From positions 1 to 64,000 of the forward strand of contig NZ_RHHT01000010.1 of NCBI RefSeq assembly GCF_003710985.1: a DNA stretch of 64,000 nucleotides, written 5' to 3'. Positions 15,790 through 27,092 of this stretch are shown in pieces (position 1 is the first letter of the stretch; each line of letters starts with the position of its first letter). The position numbers and the translations under genes are program-made. The stretch is from Brevibacillus panacihumi. GTDB lineage: Bacteria; Bacillota; Bacilli; Brevibacillales; Brevibacillaceae. Below the pieces are notes generated by a model. That model was given only the letters and a program-made list of their open reading frames with translations. It was not told the origin of the DNA and did no database searches.

Positions 15790-15856
15790 TGTCGAATAAT
15801 ATGTATACATTCGACATTTCCTCTGTTTTTTAGGCATGTTCCCCGGTTTTGTCGAA
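15790..15856. promoter_or_regulatory. Cluster of three Spo0A boxes between abrB and metG
   Basis: TGTCGAA occurs at 15790-15796 (plus), 15810-15816 (minus) and 15850-15856 (plus). The first two form an inverted repeat with AT-rich centre. Together with the box at 15591 this makes four 0A-box heptamers in 270 bp. They lie 35-100 bp upstream of the metG -35 and about 150-220 bp upstream of the abrB -35, so their target is unclear. Confidence 0.6.
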
Positions 15857-15890
15857 TCACGCTATCGCTTAAAAGATAGGCGAGGAGATG

Positions 15891-15918
15891 TTTACAAAAC
15901 GGGCCGCTCGTGTAAAAT
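15891..15918 (+). promoter_or_regulatory. metG promoter
   Basis: TTTACA (15891-15896), a 16-base spacer and TAAAAT (15913-15918), placed to give a transcript that begins just before the T-box leader. Confidence 0.65.
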
Positions 15919-15925
15919 AGATGAT

Positions 15926-18272
<2,347 letters not shown>

Positions 18273-18298
18273 GCGGTCTGGAAAGGAAGGATCTTGCT

Positions 18299-19069
18299 TT
18301 GTTATTTGAAACACATGCGCATCTGAATGCGAAAGAATTTGACGAAGACCGGGAAGCAGTGATTGCCCGTGCCAAAGAGAACGGTGTGGATACCATTGTC
18401 AATATCGGCTTCAATGCCGAGACGATCCCGACCTGCCTCGAGCTTGCGGACAACTATGATTTTATCTACGCGGTAATCGGCTGGCATCCCCAGGACGCCA
18501 AGGACATGACCGATGAGCATCTGGAGTGGATCGAGGAGCTGAGCCGCCATCCCAAAGTCGTTGGGCTTGGAGAAATGGGTCTGGATTACCACTGGGATAC
18601 GTCCCCTCGCGATGTGCAGGCAGAGGTGTTCCGCAAGCAGATCCGCCTCGCCCGCAAGCTGGATAAGCCGATTATCATTCACAATCGCGACGCTCATCAA
18701 GATGTCATCTCCATTCTCAAAGAAGAGAAGGCAAGCGAGGTAGGCGGCATCATGCACTGCTTTTCCGGAAGCTGGGAGACTGCGAAGCTCGCGTTGAATA
18801 TGAATTTTTACATCTCGTTTGGCGGTCCGTTGACGTTCAAAAACGCCAAGCAGCCCAAAGAGGTGGCAGCCAAAGTACCGCTCGATCGCCTGCTGATCGA
18901 GACGGACTGCCCCTATTTGACCCCCCACCCGTTCCGCGGAAAGCGAAATGAGAGCGGCTATGTTCGCTATGTTTGCGAGGAAATGGCCAGCCTGCACGGG
19001 CTTTCCTATGAGGAGATGGCGAAGATTACTTCTGACAATGCCAGAAGGCTGTTCCGTCTCGAATCCTAA
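18299..19069 (+). CDS. TatD-family metal-dependent DNase (YabD)
   Basis: A 256-residue TIM-barrel hydrolase starting at TTG, with AAAGGAAGG 8 bases upstream. Metal ligands are visible in ETHAHLN (HxH), GEMGLDYH, IIHNRDAH, MHCFSG and LLIETDCPY. TatD proteins act as DNases in DNA repair and degradation; a role for YabD is not firmly set. It follows metG by 26 bp and is probably co-transcribed with it. Confidence 0.92.
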   Translation: MLFETHAHLNAKEFDEDREAVIARAKENGVDTIVNIGFNAETIPTCLELADNYDFIYAVIGWHPQDAKDMTDEHLEWIEELSRHPKVVGLGEMGLDYHWDTSPRDVQAEVFRKQIRLARKLDKPIIIHNRDAHQDVISILKEEKASEVGGIMHCFSGSWETAKLALNMNFYISFGGPLTFKNAKQPKEVAAKVPLDRLLIETDCPYLTPHPFRGKRNESGYVRYVCEEMASLHGLSYEEMAKITSDNARRLFRLES

Positions 19070-19090
19070 AAAAAGATTTGCGCCAAAAAA

Positions 19091-19133
19091 AACCGGGCAA
19101 TCACGCATCAAATCGTGATTTTCCCGGTTTTTT
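19091..19133 (+). terminator. Terminator after the tatD-like gene
   Basis: AACCGGG and AATCACG on the left pair with CGTGATT and CCCGGTT on the right, with a small internal bulge, followed by a run of T. Confidence 0.88.
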
Positions 19134-19309
19134 CTATGAAAAGCGTCAAGAATTCGCCGTTCTACTCTTTTTTTGCTTGGCATACCATGTACAATGTGTC
19201 GAACGATTCAGCTTCCATCGACATAGAGACTCGACAGAAAACAGCTTCCATTCGCCAGACTGTTTTTGCTAGTCTGTTACCAGCATCGCTGCAGCCAGGA
19301 AGGGGAAAT

Positions 19310-19338
19310 TTGACAAAGCCGAAAAAGTAACATACAAT
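19310..19338 (+). promoter_or_regulatory. yabE promoter
   Basis: TTGACA (19310-19315), a 17-base spacer and TACAAT (19333-19338), a strong sigma-A pattern. The roughly 110-base leader that follows has a short CTCG/CGAG hairpin before the ribosome site but no riboswitch class I recognise. Upstream, 19134-19309 carries a Spo0A-type TGTCGAA (19197-19203), a direct repeat CAGCTTCCAT (19209-19218 and 19242-19251), and a CAGACT/AGTCTG hairpin. Confidence 0.75.
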
Positions 19339-19457
19339 CAAAACCGACCTTCTTCAGTATCGGCCACTTCCAGAATATTAGTGCAATTACATCGACCCTT
19401 ACCTGGCTAGACGGAGAAAGGCCCTCGGGCTTTTCGAGTAAAAAAGGAGTGTGGGAA

Positions 19458-20558
19458 ATGGAATTAAGCAGGATGTGGGACAGGTATAAGAACAGGGGAC
19501 TCGTCCTCTTCGGCATTCTGGCCCTTATACTCGTTCCCATGATTGGCTATTTCTCTGCCCAGGCTACCCAGCCAAAAATGGTCACTTTTACGTTAGACGG
19601 AGAGAGTCAGACGGTAGGTTCAAAAGCAGATACCGTCGAGCAATTTCTAGCCGAACGAAACATTACGGTAACGGAAAGGGATTCCCTTCAACCAACACCT
19701 AAGACAAAACTTACGAGCGGAATGAATATTACTTTAGATACAAGCTGGACGATTCCTGTCCAGGTAGACGGGCAGACAAAAATGATACAGTCACGTAGTC
19801 GCTCTGTTGCTGGTGTGTTGAAGGACGGCAACATTGCGCTAGGTGAGTTGGACCGGGTAGAACCGGCGTTGAATACCTCTCTTAGCAAAGGGTCCGCGAT
19901 TCAAGTGAAGCGTGTTGCGATCGAGATGGTACAAGAGGAAGAACGCGTCACCTTTCAAGAGATCCGCAAGAATGACGCCTCCTTGACAAAGGGGAACACG
20001 AAAGTCATTCAGGATGGTCAAGAAGGTAAGGCAATTGCACACTACAAGCTGGTCATGGAAGACGGCAAAGAAGTCTCCCGTGAACTGGTGAAACGAGATG
20101 TACTTACAGTAAAAAAAGACAAGGTCGTGGCGGTCGGCACAGCAGTTCCAGAAGCTCCAAATCGTCTGGATGATGAATCGCAGCCTGCCTTGGTCGCATC
20201 AGCGGGAATGGTCTCCCGTGGTGGAAAAGCATTTCGGCCGAAGAAAGTACTGAACGGAGTTACCCTGACAGCCTATTCTCCCGCTGGGGGTGGAAAGCCT
20301 GTGAATTCGCCTGGCTATGGCCGCACGGCGACGGGTGTAATGGCAAAACCGGGTCACACCATTGCGGTCGATCCAAAGGTGATTCCTTTGGGATGGTGGG
20401 TGTATATCGACGGGGTTGGATACCGTCGAGCTGAAGACGTAGGTGGAGCCGTACGCGGCAATAAAATTGACGTGTTTGTGAACACCAATTCAGAGGCAGT
20501 CCAGTTTGGGCGCAAGCGGAACCGAACGGTCTATATCATTGGACCACATAAACCGTAA
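19458..20558 (+). CDS. yabE: YabE, G5/3D-domain cell-wall-active protein
   Basis: A 366-residue exported protein. One hydrophobic segment (about 15-35) is followed by two DUF348 repeats (about 45-95 and 100-155), a G5 domain (about 155-220) and a C-terminal 3D domain from about 275 with LTAYSPAGGG, IAVDPKVIPLG and KIDVFV, which supplies the three aspartates. YabE resembles resuscitation-promoting factors and MltA-fold lytic enzymes, so peptidoglycan cleavage is likely. ATG 19458 is supported by AAAAAGGAG 8 bases upstream. It lies between tatD and rnmV as in Bacillus. Confidence 0.93.
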   Translation: MELSRMWDRYKNRGLVLFGILALILVPMIGYFSAQATQPKMVTFTLDGESQTVGSKADTVEQFLAERNITVTERDSLQPTPKTKLTSGMNITLDTSWTIPVQVDGQTKMIQSRSRSVAGVLKDGNIALGELDRVEPALNTSLSKGSAIQVKRVAIEMVQEEERVTFQEIRKNDASLTKGNTKVIQDGQEGKAIAHYKLVMEDGKEVSRELVKRDVLTVKKDKVVAVGTAVPEAPNRLDDESQPALVASAGMVSRGGKAFRPKKVLNGVTLTAYSPAGGGKPVNSPGYGRTATGVMAKPGHTIAVDPKVIPLGWWVYIDGVGYRRAEDVGGAVRGNKIDVFVNTNSEAVQFGRKRNRTVYIIGPHKP

Positions 20559-20560
20559 GG

Positions 20561-20593
20561 CAGGAGCGATCAGCTCCTGTCTTCTGTTTTTTT
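20561..20593 (+). terminator. Probable terminator after yabE
   Basis: CAGGAGC (20561-20567) pairs with GCTCCTG (20573-20579). The T-tract (20587-20593) begins 7 bases after the stem, so efficiency is uncertain. Confidence 0.6.
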
Positions 20594-20755
20594 AGGGAAG
20601 AGATCGATCGTTTGGTGAGGAAACAAAAATCGTGGTAAGCTATTTGATAATAAGACGCAGCCAAGGGAAAAACGTTTCAGTTTTTTGGGGGTTGCGACGC
20701 CAATTTTTCAAGATAAGACATGCTGGTGATTTTGCAGGAAAGTAGGAGTAAGTCG

Positions 20756-22203
<1,448 letters not shown>

Positions 22204-22208
22204 ATTGG

Positions 22209-22253
22209 AAAAAGCCCCTGTTTTGGACCATAAACGCCAAAATGGGGGCTTTT
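22209..22253 (+). terminator. Terminator after rsmA
   Basis: AAAAGCCCC and TTTTGG on the left pair with CCAAAA and GGGGGCTTTT on the right. This closes the rnmV-rsmA transcript; the yabG gene usually found next is absent. Confidence 0.82.
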
Positions 22254-22320
22254 ATGTATCTTCTGGCAGTTGTGAATACCCTAATGACAAATATCTACGT
22301 AAATAGTGAAAAAAAGGCCG

Positions 22321-22350
22321 TTGACAAAATCTCGGCTGGATTGCTATAAT
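22321..22350 (+). promoter_or_regulatory. veg promoter, upstream copy
   Basis: TTGACA (22321-22326), an 18-base spacer and TATAAT (22345-22350): both hexamers are perfect consensus. Confidence 0.85.
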
Positions 22351-22361
22351 TTTTTATTTCT

Positions 22362-22390
22362 TTGACAAAATAAGCGTATGCTGTTATAAT
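22362..22390 (+). promoter_or_regulatory. veg promoter, downstream copy
   Basis: TTGACA (22362-22367), an exact 17-base spacer and TATAAT (22385-22390): a full-consensus sigma-A promoter 41 bp after the first. B. subtilis veg is likewise driven by one of the strongest vegetative promoters known. Confidence 0.92.
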
Positions 22391-22415
22391 GGAACCAAGC
22401 GAGGTGGATGGAACA

Positions 22416-22688
22416 ATGGCAAGAAATGCGTTGCTTGACATTAAGCGTAGTTTAGACGGACACATCGGTGAACGCATCATGCTGAAGGCAAATGGCGGCC
22501 GCCGCAAAACCGTCGAACGAAGTGGCATCCTCGAAGAAACGTACCCATCTGTGTTTGTAGTAAAGCTGGATGATGATCAGCTTTTCGAGCGGGTTTCTTA
22601 CAGCTATGCCGACATCTTGACAGAAACAGTAGAGTTGACGGTGTGCCGGGATAACGAGCACATTCGCATCACATTTGTACAACAGTAG
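22416..22688 (+). CDS. veg: Veg protein
   Basis: A 90-residue protein highly similar to B. subtilis Veg, with [20 protein letters not shown] and [17 protein letters not shown]. Veg stimulates biofilm formation by acting on SinR, by an incompletely understood route. ATG 22416 gives the family's usual N-terminus; the 22389 in-frame ATG overlaps the -10 of the second promoter and cannot be used from it. Confidence 0.92.
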   Translation: MARNALLDIKRSLDGHIGERIMLKANGGRRKTVERSGILEETYPSVFVVKLDDDQLFERVSYSYADILTETVELTVCRDNEHIRITFVQQ

Positions 22689-22716
22689 AACCCTCGGGTT
22701 CTACTGTTTTATTTTT
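22682..22716 (+). terminator. Terminator of veg
   Basis: AGTAGAACC and GGTTCTACT pair around a CTCG loop, overlapping the veg stop codon, then TGTTTTATTTTT. Confidence 0.85.
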
Positions 22717-22728
22717 GCTCGTAGCGTA

Positions 22729-22735
22729 CATACTA
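22729..22735 (+). promoter_or_regulatory. Sigma-G-like -10 of sspF
   Basis: CATACTA is an exact match to the forespore -10 pattern (CATNHTA), 28 bp before the sspF start. The -35 position 18 bases upstream (GTTTT) is a weak match to GHATR, so the call rests on the -10 and on the gene's identity. Confidence 0.5.
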
Positions 22736-22762
22736 CCAGTGTCAACGAAAGGGAGGTTGGTT

Positions 22763-22954
22763 ATGGGTCGCAGACGAGGCATCATGTCTGAAGAGTTCAA
22801 GATGGAGTTAGCCAAAGAGCTGGGATTTTACGATACGGTAAAAGCAGAAGGCTGGGGCGCCATCACGACACGCGACGCAGGTAACCTGGTGAAACGTGCG
22901 GTTCAGATTGCCGAGGAAGCATTGGCCAATAAAAACAACACATCAGCTCGTTGA
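22763..22954 (+). CDS. sspF: Minor alpha/beta-type small acid-soluble spore protein
   Basis: A 63-residue [24 protein letters not shown] and [11 protein letters not shown]-like [18 protein letters not shown] match SspF of B. subtilis. These proteins coat spore DNA in the A-like form and are made in the forespore. ATG 22763 has GGGAGGTTGG upstream. It lies between veg and ispE as in Bacillus. Confidence 0.92.
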   Translation: MGRRRGIMSEEFKMELAKELGFYDTVKAEGWGAITTRDAGNLVKRAVQIAEEALANKNNTSAR

Positions 22955-22958
22955 CAGG

Positions 22959-22980
22959 GCCGGGGATTCCCCGGCTTTTT
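22959..22980 (+). terminator. Terminator of sspF
   Basis: GCCGGGG (22959-22965), ATT loop, CCCCGGC (22969-22975), then TTTTT. A textbook intrinsic terminator. Confidence 0.92.
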
Positions 22981-23195
22981 CTTATGGCTGCATTCTTTTG
23001 AGGCTGCAAGTGGCAAGGAAGAGAATCCCTATGCTACAATAAGAAAACCTGTAATTCGAGGTTAGTTCAGAGGTTAGCAACCGCGTTTTTGCGGTAGTTG
23101 ATTCGTGCTGTATCGTAACGCATGACAGAAGGGGTTTATACGTTGCGATATGGTCAAAAACTAGGAATCATAGAACGTAGGCAGAGGTGAACAAC

Positions 23196-24074
23196 GTGCG
23201 TATCTCGGTCAAAGCGCCGGCCAAAATCAACTTAACACTCGACGTACTCGCCAAGCGGCCGGATGGTTATCACGAAGTGGAGATGGTGATGACCACCGTA
23301 GACTTGGCAGATCGTGTAGACTTGACTCTGCGCGAGGATGGCCTGATTACGCTGGACTGCTCTGCCAGCTTCGTACCTGATGATATTCGCAACCACGCGT
23401 ACAAGGCGGCAACGCTGTTGAAAGAGCGTTACCAGGTGAGCCAAGGCGTTCATGTATATATCGACAAACAAATCCCTGTAGCAGCCGGCCTGGCAGGCGG
23501 AAGCAGCGACGCTGCCGCCACACTGCGCGGGCTGAATCAGCTCTGGGGTTTGCAGTTGACACAAGACGAGTTGGCTGAGCTGGGAGCGCAGATTGGTTCT
23601 GATGTCCCTTTTTGCATCTATGGCGGCACAGCGCTGGCCACAGGGCGGGGAGAAAAGATCGAGCATCTCGGGGCCCCAGCGGCCTGCTGGGTGATTCTCG
23701 CAAAGCCACCTGTAGGAGTCTCTACAGCCGATGTATACGGTCAGCTGCGAGCCGCTGAGATTGAAACGCATCCTCCGACTGGGCAGATGCTGCGAGCCAT
23801 CTCGGAGCAGAACTTTTCGCTGATGTGCAAGTCTCTTGGAAATGTGCTCGAAACGGTAACGCTGGACATGCAGCCGCAGGTACGGCAGATCAAGGATTTG
23901 ATGATTGCCTCCGGGGCTGATGGCGTGCTGATGTCGGGAAGCGGCCCTACTGTGTTTGCGCTTGTACAAAAGGAGGCGAAGGTGCATCGGATCTACAATG
24001 CTCTTCGCGGATTTGTGAAGGATGTATTCGTCGTCCGAATGTTAGGGACACAAGATGGGGAAATGCTTGCATGA
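23196..24074 (+). CDS. ispE: 4-diphosphocytidyl-2-C-methyl-D-erythritol kinase
   Basis: A 292-residue GHMP kinase of the MEP isoprenoid pathway, phosphorylating the 2-OH of CDP-ME. Motifs: [13 protein letters not shown], the ATP loop [15 protein letters not shown] and [15 protein letters not shown] 23196 is preferred because AGAGGTGA lies 5-6 bases upstream and the product begins [10 protein letters not shown] as in homologues; GTG 23187 is in frame. The 215-bp gap before it holds a TACAAT hexamer near 23036 and a short GCGTTTTTGCGG hairpin but no convincing promoter pair. Confidence 0.93.
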   Translation: MRISVKAPAKINLTLDVLAKRPDGYHEVEMVMTTVDLADRVDLTLREDGLITLDCSASFVPDDIRNHAYKAATLLKERYQVSQGVHVYIDKQIPVAAGLAGGSSDAAATLRGLNQLWGLQLTQDELAELGAQIGSDVPFCIYGGTALATGRGEKIEHLGAPAACWVILAKPPVGVSTADVYGQLRAAEIETHPPTGQMLRAISEQNFSLMCKSLGNVLETVTLDMQPQVRQIKDLMIASGADGVLMSGSGPTVFALVQKEAKVHRIYNALRGFVKDVFVVRMLGTQDGEMLA

Positions 24075-24129
24075 ACACGTATATAAATGATACATTAGCA
24101 CCATAATATTCGGTTTTGGAGGAAGAGCC

Positions 24130-24978
24130 ATGAAGAAGTTGCGTAGAAGTGCACGTCTGGTGGATATGACGCAGCACTTGCTTGCCCATCCTCATACGCT
24201 GATTCCGCTCACTCTTTTTGCCGAACAGTACGGTGCGGCGAAATCATCCATCAGCGAAGACCTGTCGATCATCAAGGAAGCGTTTGAAGTCCAGGGTGTT
24301 GGCTTGTTGAAGACGGTGGCGGGAGCGGCTGGCGGAGTGAAGTACATTCCTCAGATGAAGACGGAGGAAGCGCTTCACTTCATGCGCGTATTGATCGATC
24401 AATTGGCCAATCCGGAGCGTCTATTGCCGGGCGGCTATCTGTACATGTCCGATATTCTCGGAAATCCTTCTACGATGGCGCAGATCGGCAAGCTGTTTGC
24501 GACTGCGTATGCAGACAAAAACGTGGATGTCGTGATGACCGTCGAGACCAAGGGCATCCCGCTCGCTTATGCGACAGCGACATACCTCAACGTGCCAGTC
24601 GTCATCGTACGGCGAGACAACAAAGTGACAGAAGGCTCTGTGGTCAGCATCAACTACGTTTCCGGTTCGAGCAAACGCATCCAGACGATGTCGCTGGCTC
24701 GGCGCGGACTGGCTGAACAGTCGCGTGTCCTGATTGTGGACGACTTCATGAAAGCCGGCGGTACGCTGCGCGGAATGATCGATTTGCTGCAGGAATTTCG
24801 GGCGACCGTAGTTGGCTGCGGGGTATTGGTGGAGACGACCGCAGATGTTTCGGAGCGTCTGGTGGACGACTACGTCTCGCTTGCCAAGCTGCAGGATGTG
24901 GATGTGAAGGGCAAACAGATCGAGATCGAGTTGGGCAGTTTTTTTGATAGGGAACCTACTACAGAAGGGAGTTTTTGA
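24130..24978 (+). CDS. purR: Purine operon repressor
   Basis: A 282-residue PurR: N-terminal winged helix (about 1-75) and a C-terminal phosphoribosyltransferase-fold effector domain with the PRPP loop VLIVDDFMKAGGTLRG. It represses purine synthesis genes and PRPP relieves repression. GGAGGAAGAG lies upstream of the ATG. No PurBox could be identified with confidence in the short upstream gap. ridA follows by 3 bp. Confidence 0.95.
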   Translation: MKKLRRSARLVDMTQHLLAHPHTLIPLTLFAEQYGAAKSSISEDLSIIKEAFEVQGVGLLKTVAGAAGGVKYIPQMKTEEALHFMRVLIDQLANPERLLPGGYLYMSDILGNPSTMAQIGKLFATAYADKNVDVVMTVETKGIPLAYATATYLNVPVVIVRRDNKVTEGSVVSINYVSGSSKRIQTMSLARRGLAEQSRVLIVDDFMKAGGTLRGMIDLLQEFRATVVGCGVLVETTADVSERLVDDYVSLAKLQDVDVKGKQIEIELGSFFDREPTTEGSF

Positions 24979-24981
24979 TTC

Positions 24982-25368
24982 ATGGCAATCTCTTTTTTAT
25001 CGACGGATAAAGCGCCTTCAGCAATTGGCCCGTACAGCCAGGCTGCACAGGTAGGTCCATTCCTGTATGCTTCCGGACAAATTCCTCTGCGTGCAGACGG
25101 AACGCTGGTAGAAGGAGACATCACAGCCCAGACGGAACAGGTTCTTGCCAACATCAAGGCGGTACTGGCTGAGGCTGGTGGCAGCTTGAACAACATCGTA
25201 AAGACGACGGTGTTCATCAAGGACATGAACGATTTTGCCCCAATGAACGAAATCTACGGCAAGCATTTTGGCGACCACAAGCCAGCTCGTTCTACTGTAG
25301 AAGTAGCGCGCCTGCCGCGTGATGTAAAGGTAGAAATCGAATTTGTCGCCTATCTGGCGGAGAAATAG
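24982..25368 (+). CDS. ridA: RidA/YabJ enamine/imine deaminase
   Basis: A 128-residue YjgF/YER057c/UK114 protein. Motifs [21 protein letters not shown] and the arginine of [11 protein letters not shown] are characteristic. RidA hydrolyses reactive 2-aminoacrylate and related imines made by PLP enzymes. In Bacillus it is also linked to purine regulation by operon position with purR, which is kept here. Confidence 0.94.
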   Translation: MAISFLSTDKAPSAIGPYSQAAQVGPFLYASGQIPLRADGTLVEGDITAQTEQVLANIKAVLAEAGGSLNNIVKTTVFIKDMNDFAPMNEIYGKHFGDHKPARSTVEVARLPRDVKVEIEFVAYLAEK

Positions 25369-25382
25369 GTCGAAAAGATCAT

Positions 25383-25420
25383 AAAAACGGCCCGATGCGC
25401 CATGTGCATTGGGCTGTTTT
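25383..25420 (+). terminator. Terminator after ridA
   Basis: AACGGCCCGATGC pairs with GTGCATTGGGCTGTT (with G-T pairs), flanked by A and T runs. Confidence 0.82.
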
Positions 25421-25483
25421 ATTGCAAAGATTTGCAGACCTGCCTATTATTATATATTTTTTTGAAAAATTTAAATAAAGTTA

Positions 25484-25511
25484 GCAGGAATATTTACCCA
25501 AAGGGTGGAAA
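25484..25511 (+). promoter_or_regulatory. Sigma-H-like promoter of spoVG
   Basis: GCAGGAATA (25484-25492) fits the sigma-H -35 (RnAGGAWWW) and GTGGAAA (25505-25511) is one mismatch from the -10 (RnnGAAT). The 60 bp upstream are very AT-rich. In B. subtilis spoVG has a sigma-H promoter with an upstream AT-box bound by AbrB, so the same control is likely here. Confidence 0.6.
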
Positions 25512-25551
25512 TACTCCTAAACGTTTTTTATAGATAAAGGGAGTGAACTCG

Positions 25552-25839
25552 ATGGAAGTTACAGACGTTAGACTTCGCCGCGTGAATACGGATGGTAGGA
25601 TGAAAGCGATTGCGTCCATTACAATTGACCATGAATTTGTGGTTCATGATATCCGTGTCATCGATGGTAACAATGGCATGTTCGTGGCGATGCCAAGCAA
25701 GCGTACACCTGATGGTGAATTCCGCGATATTGCCCATCCCATTTCGTCGACCACACGCGAAAAGATTCAAGCTGCTGTACTGAATGAATACGATCGCGTT
25801 GGACAAGAAGAAGAGAGCACAATCGAAGCTGGTGCGTAA
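25552..25839 (+). CDS. spoVG: SpoVG RNA/DNA-binding regulator
   Basis: A 95-residue SpoVG beginning [20 protein letters not shown], with [20 protein letters not shown]. It affects asymmetric septation and cortex formation in sporulation and is a global regulator in other Firmicutes. ATG 25552 has AAAGGGAGTG upstream. Confidence 0.95.
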   Translation: MEVTDVRLRRVNTDGRMKAIASITIDHEFVVHDIRVIDGNNGMFVAMPSKRTPDGEFRDIAHPISSTTREKIQAAVLNEYDRVGQEEESTIEAGA

Positions 25840-25849
25840 GAGAACAAAC

Positions 25850-25877
25850 AAGCACCCTGTCACTAGGCAGGGTGCTT
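25850..25877. terminator. Shared hairpin between spoVG and the convergent GTPase gene
   Basis: AAGCACCCTG (25850-25859) and CAGGGTGCTT (25868-25877) form a perfect 10-bp stem. It lies 7 bp before the stop of the minus-strand gene, and the minus-strand side is the more T-rich. Confidence 0.7.
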
Positions 25878-25884
25878 CACTGTC

Positions 25885-26898
25885 TTATCCGGCATAACAC
25901 TTCTCCAGATCGCGGATGATTTTTTCCTGATCCATGCCTTCTCCGATAAAGACGGCTACCATCTTGGGCCCGAAGTTTTCAAAAGGGAACATCAGCACCT
26001 GGTTGTCCGTATGCTGAAACGAGATCAGTTCCTCTTTGCCGTGGAAAAGGACATAGCCTTTTGCCCGATATACGTTTTTCGGAAGATCGTAGAGAAAATC
26101 CTCGAATTTTTCGCCGTCTACTTTCCCTGTGAAGTGATAGGCGAAGGTTTCAATACTGTTGTATAGGGAGGGAGAGCTGGTTTTCAGTCCGAGCGATTGC
26201 TTGATCTTGTCCATCGGAGAGAGGCGCCCTATGCTTTTTTGGACGGCAATGGTCGGTGTCTGCTCTTCCCGGCTTGGCGCAGAGATTCGTTTGACGGAAA
26301 AGATGACTTCGAGATCGACTTCGCTTCGTATCGTTTCTAGCAACGGAGCCTGGGAATTCAACTCCCGAAGTTTGTCCTTCACCTTCACGAGGATATTGGG
26401 TGCAGTCAAATCTGTCTTGTTCACCAGCAAAAGGTCGGCATACCGAACCTGATTGCGAATGGTCTTGACCAGAGAGGCAGTCGATTGAAAACGAGAGTTC
26501 AGGTCCAAAAAGCGGGAGGCATCCACTACACTGACGATCCCTTTTAATTGAATCCTTTCGTACAGCTCTGGATGGGTCAGACCGTCGACGACATCGATCG
26601 GGTCAGCGACACCGGTTGTTTCTATGAGAATTTTATCTGGTTGAAAGGAGCTGAGGATTTCCTTCAAGCCTTCTGTGAGTTCGCCGCGGATGGAGCAGCA
26701 GATGCAGCCATCGAGCATTTTTTTCACAGGAAAGCCGAAGCCTTGGAGCTGTTCTCCGTCTATATCTTCCTCTCCCATTTCGTTCATCAGAATGACGACC
26801 TCGCCATCCTTCTCGCGCAAAGAGCCCAGCATGTTTTGCAGGAGTGTTGTTTTTCCACTGCCTAAAAAGCCAGTCAGCAAGTAAATCTGCGTACTCAT
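25885..26898 (-). CDS. COG0523 GTPase, CobW/ZagA-type metallochaperone
   Basis: A 337-residue G3E-family GTPase. P-loop GFLGSGKTTLL, a conserved glutamate in MNEMGEEDIDG, the metal-binding CxCC in LDGCICCSIRGEL, and NKTD for guanine specificity. C-terminal CobW_C domain. COG0523 proteins deliver zinc or cobalt to client enzymes. ATG 26898 has AAAGGAGG 6 bases upstream. This gene is not present between spoVG and glmU in B. subtilis, so it is an insertion here. No Zur-type box was found upstream. Confidence 0.87.
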   Translation of the reverse strand: MSTQIYLLTGFLGSGKTTLLQNMLGSLREKDGEVVILMNEMGEEDIDGEQLQGFGFPVKKMLDGCICCSIRGELTEGLKEILSSFQPDKILIETTGVADPIDVVDGLTHPELYERIQLKGIVSVVDASRFLDLNSRFQSTASLVKTIRNQVRYADLLLVNKTDLTAPNILVKVKDKLRELNSQAPLLETIRSEVDLEVIFSVKRISAPSREEQTPTIAVQKSIGRLSPMDKIKQSLGLKTSSPSLYNSIETFAYHFTGKVDGEKFEDFLYDLPKNVYRAKGYVLFHGKEELISFQHTDNQVLMFPFENFGPKMVAVFIGEGMDQEKIIRDLEKCYAG

Positions 26899-27092
26899 TT
26901 CTTGCCTCCTTTTAGCGAAAACAAATTCTCTTCTCAATATATCACAGTTTTTCCAGAAGATTAAATCTTGTCGGTTGTATGTCAATCCCAAAGGTATATT
27001 CAGACAATCGGGGATATCCTGCATCGAGTGTCTTGAAATCCACATATGATTAAGATATAGTCATTGTGGAACTTCTACGATGGAGGGTTGAC

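Noticed and set aside
19339-19457. Cyclic-di-AMP (ydaO) riboswitch in the yabE leader
   Set aside because: The leader is too short and lacks the conserved ydaO elements; it is left as an unassigned leader.
26899-27092. Zur box before the COG0523 GTPase
   Set aside because: No TCGTAAT half-site on either strand in the intergenic region.
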